Shown here in pieces: positions 1 through 5,007 of a DNA stretch of 5,007 nucleotides. The translations under genes were made by a program, and so were the position numbers. The number at the start of each line of letters is the position of its first letter. Positions within the stretch are counted from its first letter, which is position 1. Source of the stretch: an uncultured Pseudomonadota bacterium (GTDB lineage Bacteria; Pseudomonadota; Alphaproteobacteria; Rs-D84); contig CAMVPZ010000056.1 of assembly GCA_947169505.1 (NCBI GenBank), forward strand, positions 1-5,007. The letters run 5' to 3'. The notes under the pieces are model-generated. The model ran no database searches. It had not been told where the DNA came from and worked only from the letters and a program-made list of their open reading frames with translations.

Positions 1-2
1 AT

Positions 3-221
3 GGGGGAACTGTGTTTTTTACATATACTCATAAAATTGAAAACCCACAATCTATTACAAAGAGTGAAAAAGATTTCAATATTGTATCTGATGAAGATGT
101 GATTTATTCACCACTTACCAAAGATCATGCAGAATATATTTGTAAATTGCTGAATTTGCAATCAAAACGTTTGTATGAAAAACATTTGTTGAAAATACAA
201 CAACAGCAAAAAATCAAATAA
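3..221 (+). CDS. C-terminal end of an unrecognised protein (5' end outside window)
   Basis: The frame is open from the first complete codon at position 3 to the TAA at 219-221, giving 72 residues. A GTG at 12-14 could be a start. However, the frame stays open upstream of it and no purine-rich ribosome site precedes it, so I read this as the tail of a longer gene cut by the window edge. The visible part has a mixed polar segment with a probable beta strand (VFFTYTH), an acidic stretch (SDEDVIYSPLT), then a likely amphipathic helix from about residue 45 (KDHAEYICKLLNLQSKRL) ending in a Gln/Lys-rich tail (QQQQKIK). I do not recognise a family and see no catalytic motif. The stop lies 2 bases from the stop of the convergent rnhA, so the two transcripts must overlap or end inside each other. 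Confidence is good that it is coding and nil as to function. Confidence 0.6.
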   Translation, partial: GGTVFFTYTHKIENPQSITKSEKDFNIVSDEDVIYSPLTKDHAEYICKLLNLQSKRLYEKHLLKIQQQQKIK

Positions 222-223
222 AT

Positions 224-664
224 TTATTTATAACTTTCGGCGGCGGTGCGTGCCAAATCATCAACACGTTCGTTGAATTCTTCACCGGCATGCCCACGTA
301 CCCAAACCCAATGAATTTTTATGTTGCTTGCCAATTCGTCCAATTGTTTCCATAATTCCTGATTTTTTACAGGTTTTTTATCGGCTGTTTTCCAATTATT
401 TTTTTTCCAATTTTTTATCCAAGATTGCATACCGTTTTTTACATACTGGCTGTCAGTATGAATTTCAACTTCATTATGTTTTTTTGCAGCAGTTAAAGCT
501 TTGATAACCGCAGTTAATTCCATTTTATTATTGGTTGTTTCTTTTTCGCCGCCACAACATTCAGCTATATTTTTCCCGTCGGTAGCAATAAATCCCCATC
601 CACCCGGACCAGGATTTCCCAGACAACTGCCATCTGTCCAAATTTTTATCATTTTATTTATCAT
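224..664 (-). CDS. rnhA: Ribonuclease HI
   Basis: This cytoplasmic enzyme cuts the RNA strand of RNA:DNA hybrids, removing primers and R-loops with Mg2+ or Mn2+. The 146-residue protein is full length for bacterial RNase HI (E. coli has 155). All active-site residues are visible: D11 in TDGSCLGNPGPGG, E49 in NNKMELTAV, D71 in HTDSQYV, H125 in VRGHAG and D135 in NERVDDLA. These match E. coli D10, E48, D70, H124 and D134. The Trp/Lys-rich basic handle typical of type 1 enzymes lies at about residues 80-105 (SWIKNWKKNNWKTADKKPV). The start is slightly uncertain. ATG at 664 has AAAAAGG directly against it with no spacing, while the ATG at residue 5 (652) sits 12 bases from the same sequence. Both give an intact fold. 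The gene is divergent from the transketolase and convergent with the partial gene on its left. Confidence 0.97.
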   Translation of the reverse strand: MINKMIKIWTDGSCLGNPGPGGWGFIATDGKNIAECCGGEKETTNNKMELTAVIKALTAAKKHNEVEIHTDSQYVKNGMQSWIKNWKKNNWKTADKKPVKNQELWKQLDELASNIKIHWVWVRGHAGEEFNERVDDLARTAAESYK

Positions 665-672
665 CCTTTTTG

Positions 673-685
673 TGATATAATATCA
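673..685. promoter_or_regulatory. Symmetric extended -10 element shared by divergent rnhA and tkt promoters
   Basis: The 13 bases TGATATAATATCA form an inverted repeat with 6-base arms around a central A. Read on the plus strand, TGA+TATAAT (673-681) is a full extended -10 with a consensus hexamer. Read on the minus strand, TGA+TATTAT (685-677) is a second extended -10. The plus-strand -35 region is poor (TTTATT at 653-658, 17-bp spacer). The minus strand has TTGGCA at 706-701 with an 18-bp spacer, which is 5 of 6 to consensus and lies inside the first transketolase codons. Predicted start sites are about 688-690 (plus) and about 670 (minus). The same symmetry could also be an operator. Base matches are seen directly; promoter activity is inferred. 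Confidence 0.65.
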
Positions 686-689
686 TAAA

Positions 690-2465
690 ATGAAATTTAA
701 TGCCAAACAATTACAACAAATGTCTAACGTCGCCAAAAGTTATGCTTTGGGGGCGGTGCTTGCTGCACACAGTGGACACGTTGGAATTATTTTGGATGCT
801 GCAGAAATGATGACGGTGATATTTGCAAATCATTTACGTGGCGGAATCGACAGGTTTGTTTTATCTGCGGGTCATGGTAGCGCTTTGTTATATTCGGTTT
901 TGAAATTATCTGGATATAAGATTGGCAATTTGAATACTTTTCGAAAATATGGTGGTTTACCGGGGCATCCGGAATTATGTATTGATGGTGTTGATGCGAC
1001 AACCGGGCCACTGGGCCAGGGTATTGGTAATGCGGTTGGTTTTGCTTTGTCACAAAAAATTCGAAAAATAAATGCACGAACATATTGTGTTTGCAGTGAT
1101 GGTGATTTGATGGAGGGTGTATCTTTCGAATCGCTTTCGTTTGCGGGTCGTATGAATTTAAACAATTTAATTGTTTTGTGGGATGATAATAAATTGTCTA
1201 TTGATGGTGTTGCACAAACTGATGTTGATGTGAATGCACGTATGCGTTCGATGGGGTTCAATGTTATGTCTGTGCGTGGAAATGATGTAAGTGCATTAGA
1301 ACATGCGTTAGAACGTGCGGAAAAATCAACACGACCGGTATTTATACAATGTAAAAATATTTTGGGACGTGATTCGTCTTTGGCAAATAAAAGTGCCGCA
1401 CATGGATTTGCTTTGACGGACACAGAAATGATGGAATTGATGTCTAAGTATGCCGGACGGGAAGGGGTTGCTTTGTGGAACATTGTTGCCAAAAGACAAA
1501 GTGCCAAGAAAAATAAATCTGTTTCTGTTTTGCCACGTGTAAAAATTCCAAAGACACCGGAATATATATCTTCACGTGAATTGTCTGGAATTTATTTAGA
1601 TTTGTTAATGCGGGGTGGGGCGGATTTAATAACCGGTTCTGCAGATTTGGCAGATAATACCCGTGTGAAAACATCCGTATCCAAAGATATTGCGCCAGAT
1701 AATTTTAATGGTAATTATATAAATTATGGTGTGCGTGAACATGGCATGGCGGCAATAATGAACGGGATGGCGGCGGACGGATTACGTGTTGTGGGTTCTA
1801 CATTTCTGGCGTTCAGTGATTATATGCGACCATCGATTCGAATCGCTGCATTATCAAAAATACCTGTAATATATGTTTTTTCGCACGACAGTATTTGTGT
1901 TGGTGAAGATGGCTCAACGCACCAGCCGGTGGAACAATTGGCTTCGTTGCGTTTGATTCCAAATTTAATGGTCTATCGTCCATGTAATATGAACGAAGTT
2001 GCATACGCTTGGCGCACAGCCATTGGTGATAATGAACATCCGTCTGCTATAATTTTATCACGGCAGAAATTCAAACAAATAAACAATCCCGCCGATTCGA
2101 AATTTGAACGTGGTGGTTATATAATTTATCCTGCAAAATCGGGCTATGCAAAAACTACATTGATTGCAACAGGGGCTGAGGTTCCATTGGCGGTAGAAAT
2201 TGCATCACGGTTTAAAAACGTCCAGGTTGTATCTATGTTAAATTTGGACGTATTTCGTGAGCAAGATGAAAGTTATAAAAAACAAATTTTACGTGGATGT
2301 GTAATTGTTATCGAAGCGTCCAGCCCATCACCATGGTTTGAATTTGCAGATGCAGTTATTGGAATTGATAAATTTGGTGCGTCTGGCGATTCGAATACAC
2401 TTTATCGTGAATACGGTTTTGATGTTGATAAGATAATAAAAGAAATTAAAAGATATATAAGATAG
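690..2465 (+). CDS. tkt: Transketolase (compact, 591 residues)
   Basis: This thiamine diphosphate enzyme of the non-oxidative pentose phosphate pathway moves two-carbon units from ketoses (xylulose 5-P, fructose 6-P) to aldoses (ribose 5-P, erythrose 4-P). All three domains are present. The N-terminal domain has SGHVG (28-32), AGHGS (61-64), PGHPE (91-95), TTGPLGQG (104-111) and the metal/ThDP motif SDGDLMEG ending at DDN (136-167), plus AHG (H238). The central pyrimidine-binding domain has R296, SADLA (317), the catalytic Glu E350 in GVREHGM, F372, H399-D400, and D407/H411 in GEDGSTHQPVEQ. R458 is in SRQ and a C-terminal domain follows to 591. Comparison by eye with E. coli TktA (about 663 residues) puts much of the missing length in the interdomain linker (about 250-295). 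Unusual positions are SGHVG instead of SGHPG, SDG instead of GDG, and Asn323 where E. coli has phosphate-contacting Ser385. No Shine-Dalgarno is visible, and the ATG lies at the predicted transcription start. Confidence 0.95.
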   Translation: MKFNAKQLQQMSNVAKSYALGAVLAAHSGHVGIILDAAEMMTVIFANHLRGGIDRFVLSAGHGSALLYSVLKLSGYKIGNLNTFRKYGGLPGHPELCIDGVDATTGPLGQGIGNAVGFALSQKIRKINARTYCVCSDGDLMEGVSFESLSFAGRMNLNNLIVLWDDNKLSIDGVAQTDVDVNARMRSMGFNVMSVRGNDVSALEHALERAEKSTRPVFIQCKNILGRDSSLANKSAAHGFALTDTEMMELMSKYAGREGVALWNIVAKRQSAKKNKSVSVLPRVKIPKTPEYISSRELSGIYLDLLMRGGADLITGSADLADNTRVKTSVSKDIAPDNFNGNYINYGVREHGMAAIMNGMAADGLRVVGSTFLAFSDYMRPSIRIAALSKIPVIYVFSHDSICVGEDGSTHQPVEQLASLRLIPNLMVYRPCNMNEVAYAWRTAIGDNEHPSAIILSRQKFKQINNPADSKFERGGYIIYPAKSGYAKTTLIATGAEVPLAVEIASRFKNVQVVSMLNLDVFREQDESYKKQILRGCVIVIEASSPSPWFEFADAVIGIDKFGASGDSNTLYREYGFDVDKIIKEIKRYIR

Positions 2466-2468
2466 AAA

Positions 2469-3173
2469 ATGCCAGCGGAAATGTTTTTTGTATTATCAAA
2501 TGGTGAAAAAATTCCAGTTATCATTGAAACACGACGGGGGGCACGTAATGTGACACTGCGCCCGAAAACAAATCCCAAAAAAGAAATCCATATTTCAAAA
2601 CCATGGATAGCGTCAACAAGTTTTGTGTTGAAGTTTTTGGAATCTAAACGCAAATGGGTGGAAAAGATTTTTGATGCTGCCCCAATAAAAGAAAAAATAT
2701 ATCCCGGCATAGTTTTGGAATTTTTGGGACGCAGCGTGCAAATAATTCATGATTGCAATATACGTTCTAATAAATATATGAATGTTGAAAAAACAGTTCT
2801 TTGTATTGGGGGTGGGGACGACATGTTTGAAAGACGTGTGCGTGATTGTATCAAAGCGGAATTGTTAAATGAAATAAAAGCAATTATAAAAACAACACCA
2901 CGTGAATATTGGCCACGACATATAACTTTGCGGGATACATCTTCACGATGGGGGTCATGTTCGTCAACGGGGAATATATCTTTTTCTTGGCGGCTTGCGT
3001 TTGCGCCGTATGAGGTTATGCGGTATGTAGTAATGCACGAATTATCACATCGAAAATATATGGATCATTCAAAAGAGTTTTGGGCAAATGTAAGTTCTTT
3101 GTATGGTTTTGGTGTTGAACGTGCTAAACGATGGCTGGCCAAAAACGGTCAAAACCTGCATCGGTATTTTTAA
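2469..3173 (+). CDS. YgjP/DUF45-family HExxH metallohydrolase
   Basis: This 234-residue protein belongs to the YgjP-like metallopeptidase family (DUF45, PF01863). The N-terminal half (about 12-110) carries the family beta-rich region with basic RRGARNVTLRPK (22-33). The C-terminal half carries RWGSCS (160-165), SWRLAFAP (173-180), the zinc motif HELSH (H190, E191, H194) and a third ligand candidate H200 in MDHSKEFW, then a WL...G...L..YF ending. All expected metal and catalytic residues are intact. There is no signal peptide or membrane segment, so it should be cytoplasmic. The family's physiological role is poorly defined: it is related by fold to SprT/WLM-type proteases, and database names for E. 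coli YgjP include UTP pyrophosphatase. The start at 2469 lies 3 bases after the transketolase TAG, with only weak ribosome-site purines (AGATAGAAA), suggesting translational coupling. M5 at 2481 is an alternative start. No terminator follows it. Confidence 0.92.
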   Translation: MPAEMFFVLSNGEKIPVIIETRRGARNVTLRPKTNPKKEIHISKPWIASTSFVLKFLESKRKWVEKIFDAAPIKEKIYPGIVLEFLGRSVQIIHDCNIRSNKYMNVEKTVLCIGGGDDMFERRVRDCIKAELLNEIKAIIKTTPREYWPRHITLRDTSSRWGSCSSTGNISFSWRLAFAPYEVMRYVVMHELSHRKYMDHSKEFWANVSSLYGFGVERAKRWLAKNGQNLHRYF

Positions 3174-3180
3174 AAAACAT

Positions 3181-3209
3181 TTGCAAGGGGGGTAAAAATA
3201 TGATAAAAT
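3181..3209 (+). promoter_or_regulatory. Promoter of the secreted cysteine-rich gene
   Basis: A -35 sequence TTGCAA (3181-3186, 4 of 6 to consensus) and a -10 sequence TAAAAT (3204-3209, 5 of 6) are separated by exactly 17 bp. TGA directly before the hexamer makes it an extended -10 (TGATAAAAT), the same form as the TGATATAAT in front of tkt. The start site would be near 3216, giving a leader of about 31 bases. The 73-bp gap between the DUF45 stop and the next ATG contains no other gene. The base matches are visible; activity is inferred. Confidence 0.6.
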
Positions 3210-3230
3210 CTTTACATAAGTAATTCTTTA

Positions 3231-3240
3231 AAGGAAAGGA
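3231..3240 (+). promoter_or_regulatory. Strong ribosome binding site for the secreted cysteine-rich gene
   Basis: AAGGAAAGGA ends 6 bases before the ATG at 3247, which is good spacing for AGGA pairing with the 16S rRNA end. It is the clearest Shine-Dalgarno sequence in the window and contrasts with the absent or poorly placed sites of tkt, the DUF45 gene and rnhA. It fixes the start codon of the open frame that follows. Confidence 0.8.
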
Positions 3241-3246
3241 TAAAAT

Positions 3247-3306
3247 ATGAAAAAAATTGCTTTTGCGTTGGTCGGATTTGTTTGCTGTCCATTAATGTCG
3301 TTTGCT
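3247..3306 (+). other. Sec signal peptide of the cysteine-rich protein
   Basis: The 20 residues have a KK-positive n-region, a hydrophobic core (IAFALVGFVCC) and an SFA|D end that fits the -3/-1 small-residue rule of signal peptidase I. The two Cys at 13-14 lie inside the core and do not form a lipobox (no L-x-[GAS]-C with suitable spacing), so a lipoprotein is unlikely. Confidence 0.8.
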
Positions 3307-5007
3307 GATTTGCCTTTGGGCAGAATTACTGGCGAAAGCGGGTTGTCGTTTGTAAGGGATTTGGGAACTATAGATGGCAAACAAGTATACAGGGAAATTT
3401 ATAGTGATGGCGTTATTCAGTATAGGGGAATGGATGGTTCTTATATTAAGGGTGGAAATTTTATAAACCAAAGTAGTGCTTTGGCCAAAGCTCCTTCAAG
3501 TCCATCGACCGCATTAGCAAAAACAACATCAAGTCCATCAACTGCGTTGGTGAAACCTGCTTCGACAGGGGCGCCTAGTGTGCCGGATGCAGCTGTGAAA
3601 CCTGCGACTGGGGCTCCGAAAATGCCTGCAGCACCTGCTGGTGGAGCAGGTGGAACTGGCGGAGCTGGTGGAGCTGGAGCTGCTGCCGCTGCTGGTGCTA
3701 CTAATGTTTTGGGGGTTGTTACTGGGGTGGCTGGTGTTGTTGCTGGAAGTGCTATGGTTTATGATGCTACTTCTGAAAAAGACAGGAAAACCAATTTGGC
3801 AGATTTTCTTGAGGGAACTGCGGGTGGTGCCGTGGCGGGTAGCTCTGCGGCTTTGGTGTTTAATTCAATTCCTGTGGCTGGACAGATTGCATATGGTGCG
3901 GCGACCGTTACCGGAGCTGTTTTGGGGGCAGGAGTTGTTGGTGTAAAAATATTTTCGGAAACAGATTGTGCGTTGGATGAGGTTTTGTCTGCTAATAAAA
4001 ATTTTGATGTTTACCAATGTTGTCATACAAGTCAAAAATTATCAAAAATAACGCATGCTAACTATGTTGATATTGGAGCTTATATGTTTTGCAGACAGCC
4101 TGGGTTTGTTAGTCAATGTATTCAGCAACAATATGTTACGGGTAATGTTAACAAAAGTTCTGATGTGGATAAAGTAAGTTGGGATGATAAGTGGAGTGAC
4201 TGTCGTGAAAGATGGTGTGGCAAAAAACCAGCCAAAGGTATTAAAGTGCAATATTATGCCGATTATGACAATTATTGTTGGAATTGGGAGTGTGCAGAAC
4301 CAGGTTATGTAAAAAAAGGTGATACGTGTGTCAAATCTGATAAACAATGTAACTATAATGGTAAAAAATATAATTTGGGTGCTGTGATGGAAACAAAGGC
4401 ATGTTCTGGATTAAGCGGAGAGACATTTGCAGATTTAAGAACCGGTCAAACATGTAAAGTTGTTTGTTCTGAAGAGGTTGCAACAGCTAAATCTAATATA
4501 GCTGTGTGGTCTATCGAAACATGTCCAAGTGGCAAAAAAGGTGTTGCATTCTCAAATCCAAATAAATATTCTCCTGCAGTAACGGGCTATAAGAAATGTA
4601 TAAGCGATACTCTTTCTTGTAAGGCAAGTCGTTCTACTGAGGAAGGTAAGGCGTGTTGTGATTTGCCTAGTTCTGTGGCAAAATGGAAAGATCCGCACTG
4701 TGTTTGTACTGATTCTGATTTGGAATTCAAAATCGTTAATGGCAAAGGTAAATGTGTTGCAAAACAATCTTGTGAATCTTTGTACAAAGGTAATGCCAGA
4801 GCTATCGCATGTTGCAATTCAACCGAAGCAACATGGGATGCAATAAATAATGTTTGTTTGTGCAATGATGAAACCAAAAATTGGGATTACAATCAAAATA
4901 AATGTGTTGATGGCGAGGGTGATGACGGTTCTGTGACACCAATTCCATCTGATGATAAAGTGTGTTATTATAGTTTTGTTGGGGATGTGAAATGCGCAAA
5001 TGGGAAT
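3247..5007 (+). CDS. Secreted multidomain cysteine-rich protein of unknown function (3' end outside window)
   Basis: The frame is open for 587 codons from ATG 3247 and runs off the window, so the protein is longer than seen. Residues 1-20 are a Sec signal peptide (MKKIAFALVGFVCCPLMSFA) with a probable cut before D21. Residues 21-76 form a small Gly/Tyr-containing domain without Cys. Residues 77-131 are a repetitive Ser/Pro/Thr/Ala/Lys linker and 132-151 are Gly/Ala-rich. Residues 152-236 hold hydrophobic Gly/Ala/Val segments with GxxxG-type spacing. From C241 onward, 30 cysteines occur in 347 residues, while none occurs in 21-240. They include CC pairs (258-259, 470-471, 522-523) and CxC pairs (485-487, 537-539), with an acidic spacer at 554-562. 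This implies a disulfide-bonded periplasmic, surface or secreted region. It has its own promoter and strong RBS. I do not recognise a family; a surface protein, adhesin or secreted effector is possible, but no enzyme motif is visible. Confidence 0.88.
   Translation, partial: MKKIAFALVGFVCCPLMSFADLPLGRITGESGLSFVRDLGTIDGKQVYREIYSDGVIQYRGMDGSYIKGGNFINQSSALAKAPSSPSTALAKTTSSPSTALVKPASTGAPSVPDAAVKPATGAPKMPAAPAGGAGGTGGAGGAGAAAAAGATNVLGVVTGVAGVVAGSAMVYDATSEKDRKTNLADFLEGTAGGAVAGSSAALVFNSIPVAGQIAYGAATVTGAVLGAGVVGVKIFSETDCALDEVLSANKNFDVYQCCHTSQKLSKITHANYVDIGAYMFCRQPGFVSQCIQQQYVTGNVNKSSDVDKVSWDDKWSDCRERWCGKKPAKGIKVQYYADYDNYCWNWECAEPGYVKKGDTCVKSDKQCNYNGKKYNLGAVMETKACSGLSGETFADLRTGQTCKVVCSEEVATAKSNIAVWSIETCPSGKKGVAFSNPNKYSPAVTGYKKCISDTLSCKASRSTEEGKACCDLPSSVAKWKDPHCVCTDSDLEFKIVNGKGKCVAKQSCESLYKGNARAIACCNSTEATWDAINNVCLCNDETKNWDYNQNKCVDGEGDDGSVTPIPSDDKVCYYSFVGDVKCANGN
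3475..3573 (+). repeat. Three in-frame 33-base tandem repeats coding for the linker
   Basis: Three 11-codon units lie head to tail: SALAKAPSSPS, TALAKTTSSPS and TALVKPASTGA. The first two share an exact 11-base core TCAAGTCCATC at 3496-3506 and 3529-3539, offset by 33 bases. A second, looser repeat follows (VKPASTGAPSVP then VKPATGAPKMP). The units encode a flexible, probably extended linker between the N-terminal domain and the Gly/Ala-rich zone. Because the period is a multiple of three, copy number can change without breaking the frame. Confidence 0.75.
3700..3954 (+). other. Gly/Ala-rich hydrophobic region (possible membrane or glycine-zipper segment)
   Basis: Residues 152-236 contain three hydrophobic stretches: about 153-173 (NVLGVVTGVAGVVAGSAMVY), about 190-213 (GTAGGAVAGSSAALVF onward) and about 216-236 (TVTGAVLGAGVVGVKIF). 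A charged loop with EKDRK separates the first from the second. Glycines at 190, 193-194 and 198, and at 223, 227, 229 and 232, give helix-packing spacing. Whether it spans a membrane cannot be decided by eye. It directly precedes the first cysteine of the disulfide-rich part. Confidence 0.55.
4618..4962 (+). repeat. Two tandem cysteine modules (protein-level repeat)
   Basis: Module 1 starts at C458 and module 2 at C509, 51 residues apart. The patterns are C-x11-CC-x13-C-x-C-x15-C-x5-C for the first and C-x12-CC-x13-C-x-C-x13-C for the second. Shared non-Cys positions include a Trp between CC and CxC (W480 and W530) and a V-C ending (KCV at 502-504 and 552-554). The DNA is not obviously repeated, so the duplication is old. 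The pattern looks like a small disulfide domain, but I cannot match it to a named family. Confidence 0.7.

Noticed and set aside
1..102. ATG at the first base of the window as a gene start
   Set aside because: That frame stops at 100-102 after 33 codons. The overlapping frame from position 3 stays open to 221 and has more protein-like composition.
872..1507. Long open frame (211 codons) on the minus strand across the transketolase gene
   Set aside because: It lies wholly antisense to a transketolase with clear motifs, has no recognisable domain or ribosome site, and its composition is what reverse reading of this codon usage gives.
3170..3200. Rho-independent terminator after the DUF45 gene
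   Set aside because: Only a T-run meeting an A-run (TTTTTAAAAAA) is present; there is no GC-containing stem followed by T residues.
3181..3204. TTGCAA paired with TATGAT (3199-3204) as the promoter of the secreted gene
   Set aside because: The spacer would be only 12 bp. TAAAAT at 3204-3209 gives a 17-bp spacer and has the TGA extension, so it was preferred.
3271..3288. Lipoprotein signal around Cys13-Cys14 of the secreted protein
   Set aside because: The residues before the cysteines (GFV) do not fit a lipobox, and a good signal peptidase I site (SFA|D) follows.
3641..3946. Plus-strand frame of 101 codons rich in Leu, Val and Trp, resembling a membrane protein
   Set aside because: It is the shifted frame of the Gly/Ala-rich region of the secreted protein, where GGT/GCT/GTT codons read out of frame give hydrophobic residues. 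The in-frame gene has a start, RBS and signal peptide.
4042..4877. Several minus-strand open frames of 70-100 codons opposite the cysteine-rich region
   Set aside because: They are antisense to a continuous 587-codon frame, mutually overlapping, and carry no motif or ribosome site.

Overview
The window is an A+T-rich stretch of bacterial chromosome holding four recognisable protein genes and the 3' end of a fifth. There are no RNA genes, insertion sequences or CRISPR arrays. Taxonomy rests on inference. The YgjP/DUF45 protein has the alphaproteobacterial-looking pattern RWGSCS...SWRL..AP...RYVVMHELSH...DHS..FW. The low GC and the secreted cysteine-rich protein fit an uncultured, possibly host-associated alphaproteobacterium. 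No marker gene here proves that.

Layout: (1) 3-221, plus strand: the last 72 codons of an unrecognised gene that starts outside the window. (2) 224-664, minus strand: a complete ribonuclease HI gene (rnhA), tail-to-tail with gene 1 and separated by only 2 bases. (3) 665-689: a 25-bp divergent intergenic region containing a nearly symmetric extended -10 sequence that can serve both rnhA and the gene to its right. (4) 690-2465, plus: a compact 591-residue transketolase, probably translated from a leaderless mRNA. (5) 2469-3173, plus: a YgjP/DUF45 HExxH metallohydrolase, 3 bases after the transketolase stop and so probably in the same operon. (6) 3174-3246: a short intergenic region with a good promoter and a strong Shine-Dalgarno sequence. 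(7) 3247 to the window end, plus: 587 codons, still open, of a secreted protein that I cannot assign to a family. It has a signal peptide, a small N-terminal domain, a repetitive Pro/Ser/Thr/Ala linker, a Gly/Ala-rich hydrophobic zone and a long cysteine-rich region with tandem CC...CxC modules.

Genes 2, 4 and 5 are housekeeping in character: RNA:DNA hybrid removal, pentose phosphate carbon exchange and a conserved metallohydrolase. There is no evidence that they act together beyond shared promoters and transcription. The secreted cysteine-rich protein has its own promoter and RBS. It is the part of the window most likely to be undescribed, and its function is unknown.
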